DNA of 43,254 bases, taken from contig JAOPXC010000265.1 in assembly GCA_025965335.1 (NCBI GenBank), forward strand, positions 1-43,254, given 5' to 3'. Source of the DNA: Nocardioides sp. GTDB taxonomy: Bacteria > Actinomycetota > Actinomycetes > Propionibacteriales > Nocardioidaceae. Position numbers and translations under genes: made by a program. Position 1 is the stretch's first letter, and each line of letters opens with the position of its first letter. Under the pieces are notes generated by a model. It did not search any database. It was not told the DNA's origin and worked only from the letters and a program-made list of their open reading frames with translations. Below, piece by piece: positions 41,231-43,254 of this stretch.

Positions 41231-41947
41231 CTAGCCGAGCACGCGGGGCACGTCGAGCGCGCAGCCGACCATGGTGTCGACCCCACCCTCGTGGTTGGGC
41301 TCGTCGAACCAGACACCCTCGGTGAACCCGGCCTTGGCCAGCACCCGGAGCGATGCGGCGTTGCGGTGGTCGGGCGCCGCGAAGTACGTCGCCGCGTCCG
41401 GGAACCGCCTCCGGGTGCGCAGCATCCACGCCCAAAGCACCTGCACGCCGAGCCCGCGACCGACCCACTCCACCTCACCGATCGCGTAGTCGAACCCGAT
41501 CGCGTCGGGATCGGGACCGAGGACGGCGAACTCGGGGTAGTCACCGATCCGGTAGTCCTGGACGAAACCGACCGAGCGCCCGTTGACCTCGGCGACCCAC
41601 ATCCGGGTCGCGCTCATCCCGTCGATCCGCGGGCCGTACTTCTGCTCGATCAACTCCGCGGTCGGCTCGCCCTCGGAGGCCCACCACCGATGCACGTGCT
41701 CGGACTGGCGCCAGCGGGTGACGTTCGGAAGGTCGCCCCGGGTCATCGCGCGTACCGATGTCCGGGTGTCGTGGTCGACCACGAAGTGCTTCACCTCGCC
41801 CGACAGGTCGACCGGCATGGGCTCGACATGGAAGCTCGCGACGGCACGGCGGGCGGCGGCCGCCCAGGACTCTCCCGGGTGTACGACGCCCTCCAGGTCG
41901 CGCCCGCGGTCGTGCACGACCACACGGACGGTCGGCTCCTCGCTCAC
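41231..41947 (-). CDS. GNAT acetyltransferase of the AAC(6')/siderophore type
   Basis: A 238-aa protein (GTG start). An N-terminal extension of about 60 residues precedes a GNAT domain starting TSVRAMTRGDLPNVTRWRQS. Motifs VGRGLGVQVLWAWML (acetyl-CoA loop) and FAAPDHRNAASLRVLAKAGF are clear. HVHRWWASEGEPTAELIEQK resembles aminoglycoside 6'-N-acetyltransferases and the IucB/MbtK-like Acetyltransf_8 group. The substrate is uncertain; a drug-resistance role should not be assumed. It is probably the first gene of the PPK2/HipA-like/DUF3037 operon. Confidence 0.85.
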   Translation of the reverse strand: MSEEPTVRVVVHDRGRDLEGVVHPGESWAAAARRAVASFHVEPMPVDLSGEVKHFVVDHDTRTSVRAMTRGDLPNVTRWRQSEHVHRWWASEGEPTAELIEQKYGPRIDGMSATRMWVAEVNGRSVGFVQDYRIGDYPEFAVLGPDPDAIGFDYAIGEVEWVGRGLGVQVLWAWMLRTRRRFPDAATYFAAPDHRNAASLRVLAKAGFTEGVWFDEPNHEGGVDTMVGCALDVPRVLG

Positions 41948-41987
41948 GGGCCGACATTAGACGAGTGCTTCCACCGGGTGCACAGGC

Positions 41988-42482
41988 TCAGTGCGAGAGG
42001 CCACCGCGGCGGTCCACCAGCGGGCCGGCCGCCGACCAGGGGAAGTCGATCCAGCGCTCCGTGCGCCGCCACACGTAGTCGGCCCGGACCACGGTCCACG
42101 GCTTCTCGTAGATGACGGCCACCCGCGCCTCGGCCACGTGGTCGGCGCAGAAGTCGCGCACGATCTCGAGGGTCTTGCCGGTGTCGGCGACGTCGTCGGC
42201 GATCAGGATCCTCAGGCCCGAGAGGTCGACGGCGGCCGGGGTCGGCGGCAGCATGATGGGTACGTCGAGCCGTTCGTCGACTCCGGTGTAGAACTCGACG
42301 TTGATCGCCGAGAGGTTCTTGACGTCGAGGGCGTAGCCCAGCGCCATGCCGAGACCCAGCCCACCGCGGGCGATCGAGAGCACCAGGTCCGGCTCGTAGC
42401 CGTCGTCGACGACCTGTTGCGCCAGGTCGGCCACCGAGGTCCCGAAGAGCTCCCAGGTCAGGACCTCACGCTCGTCGTCCAC
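41988..42482 (-). CDS. Purine-type phosphoribosyltransferase
   Basis: A 164-aa type I phosphoribosyltransferase. The PRPP loop is LRILIADDVADTGKTLEIV (D96, D97, D100, T101, G102, T104). The pyrophosphate loop SIARGGLGLG follows the first strand. The C-terminal hood carries EKPWTVVRADYVWRRTERWI, with the aromatic/acidic end WIDFPWS typical of xanthine/hypoxanthine-guanine transferases. GTG start at 42482. It would recycle a purine base with PRPP. It is 40 bases upstream of the GNAT gene on the same strand, so it may lead that operon. Confidence 0.88.
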   Translation of the reverse strand: MDDEREVLTWELFGTSVADLAQQVVDDGYEPDLVLSIARGGLGLGMALGYALDVKNLSAINVEFYTGVDERLDVPIMLPPTPAAVDLSGLRILIADDVADTGKTLEIVRDFCADHVAEARVAVIYEKPWTVVRADYVWRRTERWIDFPWSAAGPLVDRRGGLSH

Positions 42483-42529
42483 GGCAACATTGTGGTCGCA
42501 CCAGGCAGGTCAGTCGACCGCGGGCTCGT

Positions 42530-43135
42530 CTAGGACTCCTGAGCCTCGCGGCCGGCGGCGGCGAGCTCGTCGCGCACCACCGCGTAGCAGAGGCCGGAGG
42601 GGTAGCCCTTGCGGGCGAGCAGTGCCACCAGTCGCCGGGTGGCCGTGGTGTCTTCGACGCGACCCAGCGAGCGCAGCTTCTTGCGGACCAGGACCCGCGC
42701 GGCGGTCTCCTCGTCGGCCGGGTCGATCTCGTCGAGGGCCTCGCGGGCGACCTCGTCCCCGATGCCCTTGCGGCGCAGCTCCTGCGCGAGGGCGCGGCGA
42801 GCCAGCCCCTTGCCCGGCTGGCGGCTCGCGATCCACGACCGGGCGAACGCCTCGTCGTCGATCAGCCCGACCTCTTCGAACCGGTCGAGCACCGCGGTGG
42901 CCACCTCGCCCGGGACGTTCTTGGCGGCCAGCTTGTCGCTGAGCTCCTTGCGGCTGCGGGCCTGACCGGTGAGCTGGTCGAGCAGGATCTTGCGGGCCAC
43001 CGACTCCGGGTCGGCATCGGGGCCCGCCGCGACCGGGTCGTCGGGAACCGGAGTCGGCGCCGACGCGTTGCGGGTCCAGGCGGCGACCCCCGCCGCGACA
43101 TCGCCGCGCCAGGGGTCGCCGTCAGGACCGGTCAT
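42530..43135 (-). CDS. recX: Recombination regulator RecX
   Basis: A 201-aa RecX with the three-helix repeat units visible: ARKILLDQLTGQARSRKELS, DEAFARSWIASRQPGKGLAR and ARVLVRKKLRSLG. RecX binds RecA filaments and limits strand exchange. The first 45 residues are a variable acidic/Pro-rich extension. In actinobacteria recX normally follows recA directly, so recA is expected just beyond the right edge, with the tandem repeat between them. Confidence 0.93.
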   Translation of the reverse strand: MTGPDGDPWRGDVAAGVAAWTRNASAPTPVPDDPVAAGPDADPESVARKILLDQLTGQARSRKELSDKLAAKNVPGEVATAVLDRFEEVGLIDDEAFARSWIASRQPGKGLARRALAQELRRKGIGDEVAREALDEIDPADEETAARVLVRKKLRSLGRVEDTTATRRLVALLARKGYPSGLCYAVVRDELAAAGREAQES

Positions 43136-43145
43136 GGCTCAGCTC

Positions 43146-43254
43146 TCCTCGGTGATCGAGCCTGTCGAGATCCTCGGTGATAGAGCCTGTCGAGATCCTC
43201 GGTGATCGAGCCTGTCGAGATCCTCGGTGATCGAGCCTGTCGAGATCCTCGGTG
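43146..43254. repeat. 25-bp tandem repeat between recX and the window edge
   Basis: Units start at 43146, 43171, 43196 and 43221, with a partial fifth at 43246: four complete copies of exactly 25 bp, and the array runs off the window. The core gatcgagcctgtcgaga contains the inverted TCGA...TCGA pattern; the second copy differs by one base (gatAgag). No unique spacers occur, so it is not CRISPR. The core resembles a dispersed repeat of Nocardioides-like genomes, here expanded head to tail. Confidence 0.92.

Noticed and set aside
43146-43254. Possible CRISPR array
   Set aside because: Units are contiguous 25-bp copies without unique spacers, and no cas gene is present.

Overview
The window is chromosomal DNA from a high-GC actinobacterium, most likely Nocardioides or another member of the Nocardioidaceae. 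The evidence is the strong G/C bias at third codon positions, many GTG starts, four-base stop/start overlaps (ATGA or GTGA), a polyprenol-phosphomannose-dependent alpha-1,6-mannosyltransferase (MptB), an actinobacterial sulfite reductase/cysH/chelatase operon with an RRHVDL-type leader peptide, an actinobacterial LexA box, and dispersed repeats (gatcgagcctgtcgaga; tttcgacacggtcgc) of a kind I associate with this family. No rRNA, tRNA, CRISPR array, phage or insertion sequence was found.

Region 1 (1-9.0 kb) is accessory in character. It holds a GNAT acetyltransferase, a helicase remnant (737-805), a gene-poor stretch, an unknown protein, a cupin/aldo-keto reductase pair, a formylglycine-generating enzyme (FGE), a methyltransferase, a CxPAR sulfatase that is a candidate FGE client, an acyl-CoA synthetase-like ligase, a decayed class II glutamine amidotransferase (8.2-8.5 kb) and two very small proteins.

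Region 2 (9.0-21.3 kb) holds a membrane-anchored SARP/STAND/WD40 regulator, which faces a secreted peptide gene across three direct repeats spaced 11 bp apart. It also holds a glutamate decarboxylase divergent from an intact class II amidotransferase, with a perfect inverted repeat over the decarboxylase start codon. The rest is an exported set: a copper-oxidase-like/PQQ-dehydrogenase fusion coupled to a subtilisin, an Ala-rich exported protein and an MpaA-like lipoprotein carboxypeptidase.

Region 3 (21.3-35.1 kb) holds a CorA-family transporter, small proteins, a CYTH-CHAD polyphosphate-binding protein, a glycosyltransferase whose start is separated from its body by a one-base frameshift, MptB, a small gene under a near-perfect LexA box, a K+ channel, a YihY/BrkB membrane protein, an AidB-like acyl-CoA dehydrogenase, a MarR regulator divergent from a phosphotransferase with duplicated operators, and glyA.

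Region 4 (35.1-43.25 kb) is an assimilatory sulfur operon (leader peptide, sirA, zinc ribbon, cysH, sirohydrochlorin chelatase). It converges, across a 109-bp near-palindrome, on a minus-strand operon of GNAT, PPK2, HipA-like kinase and DUF3037. A phosphoribosyltransferase, recX and a 25-bp tandem repeat end the window.

The most promising less-described units are the PPK2/HipA-like/DUF3037 operon, the LexA-box gene, the SARP/secreted-peptide pair, the cysteine leader attenuator and the oxidase-dehydrogenase-protease cluster.
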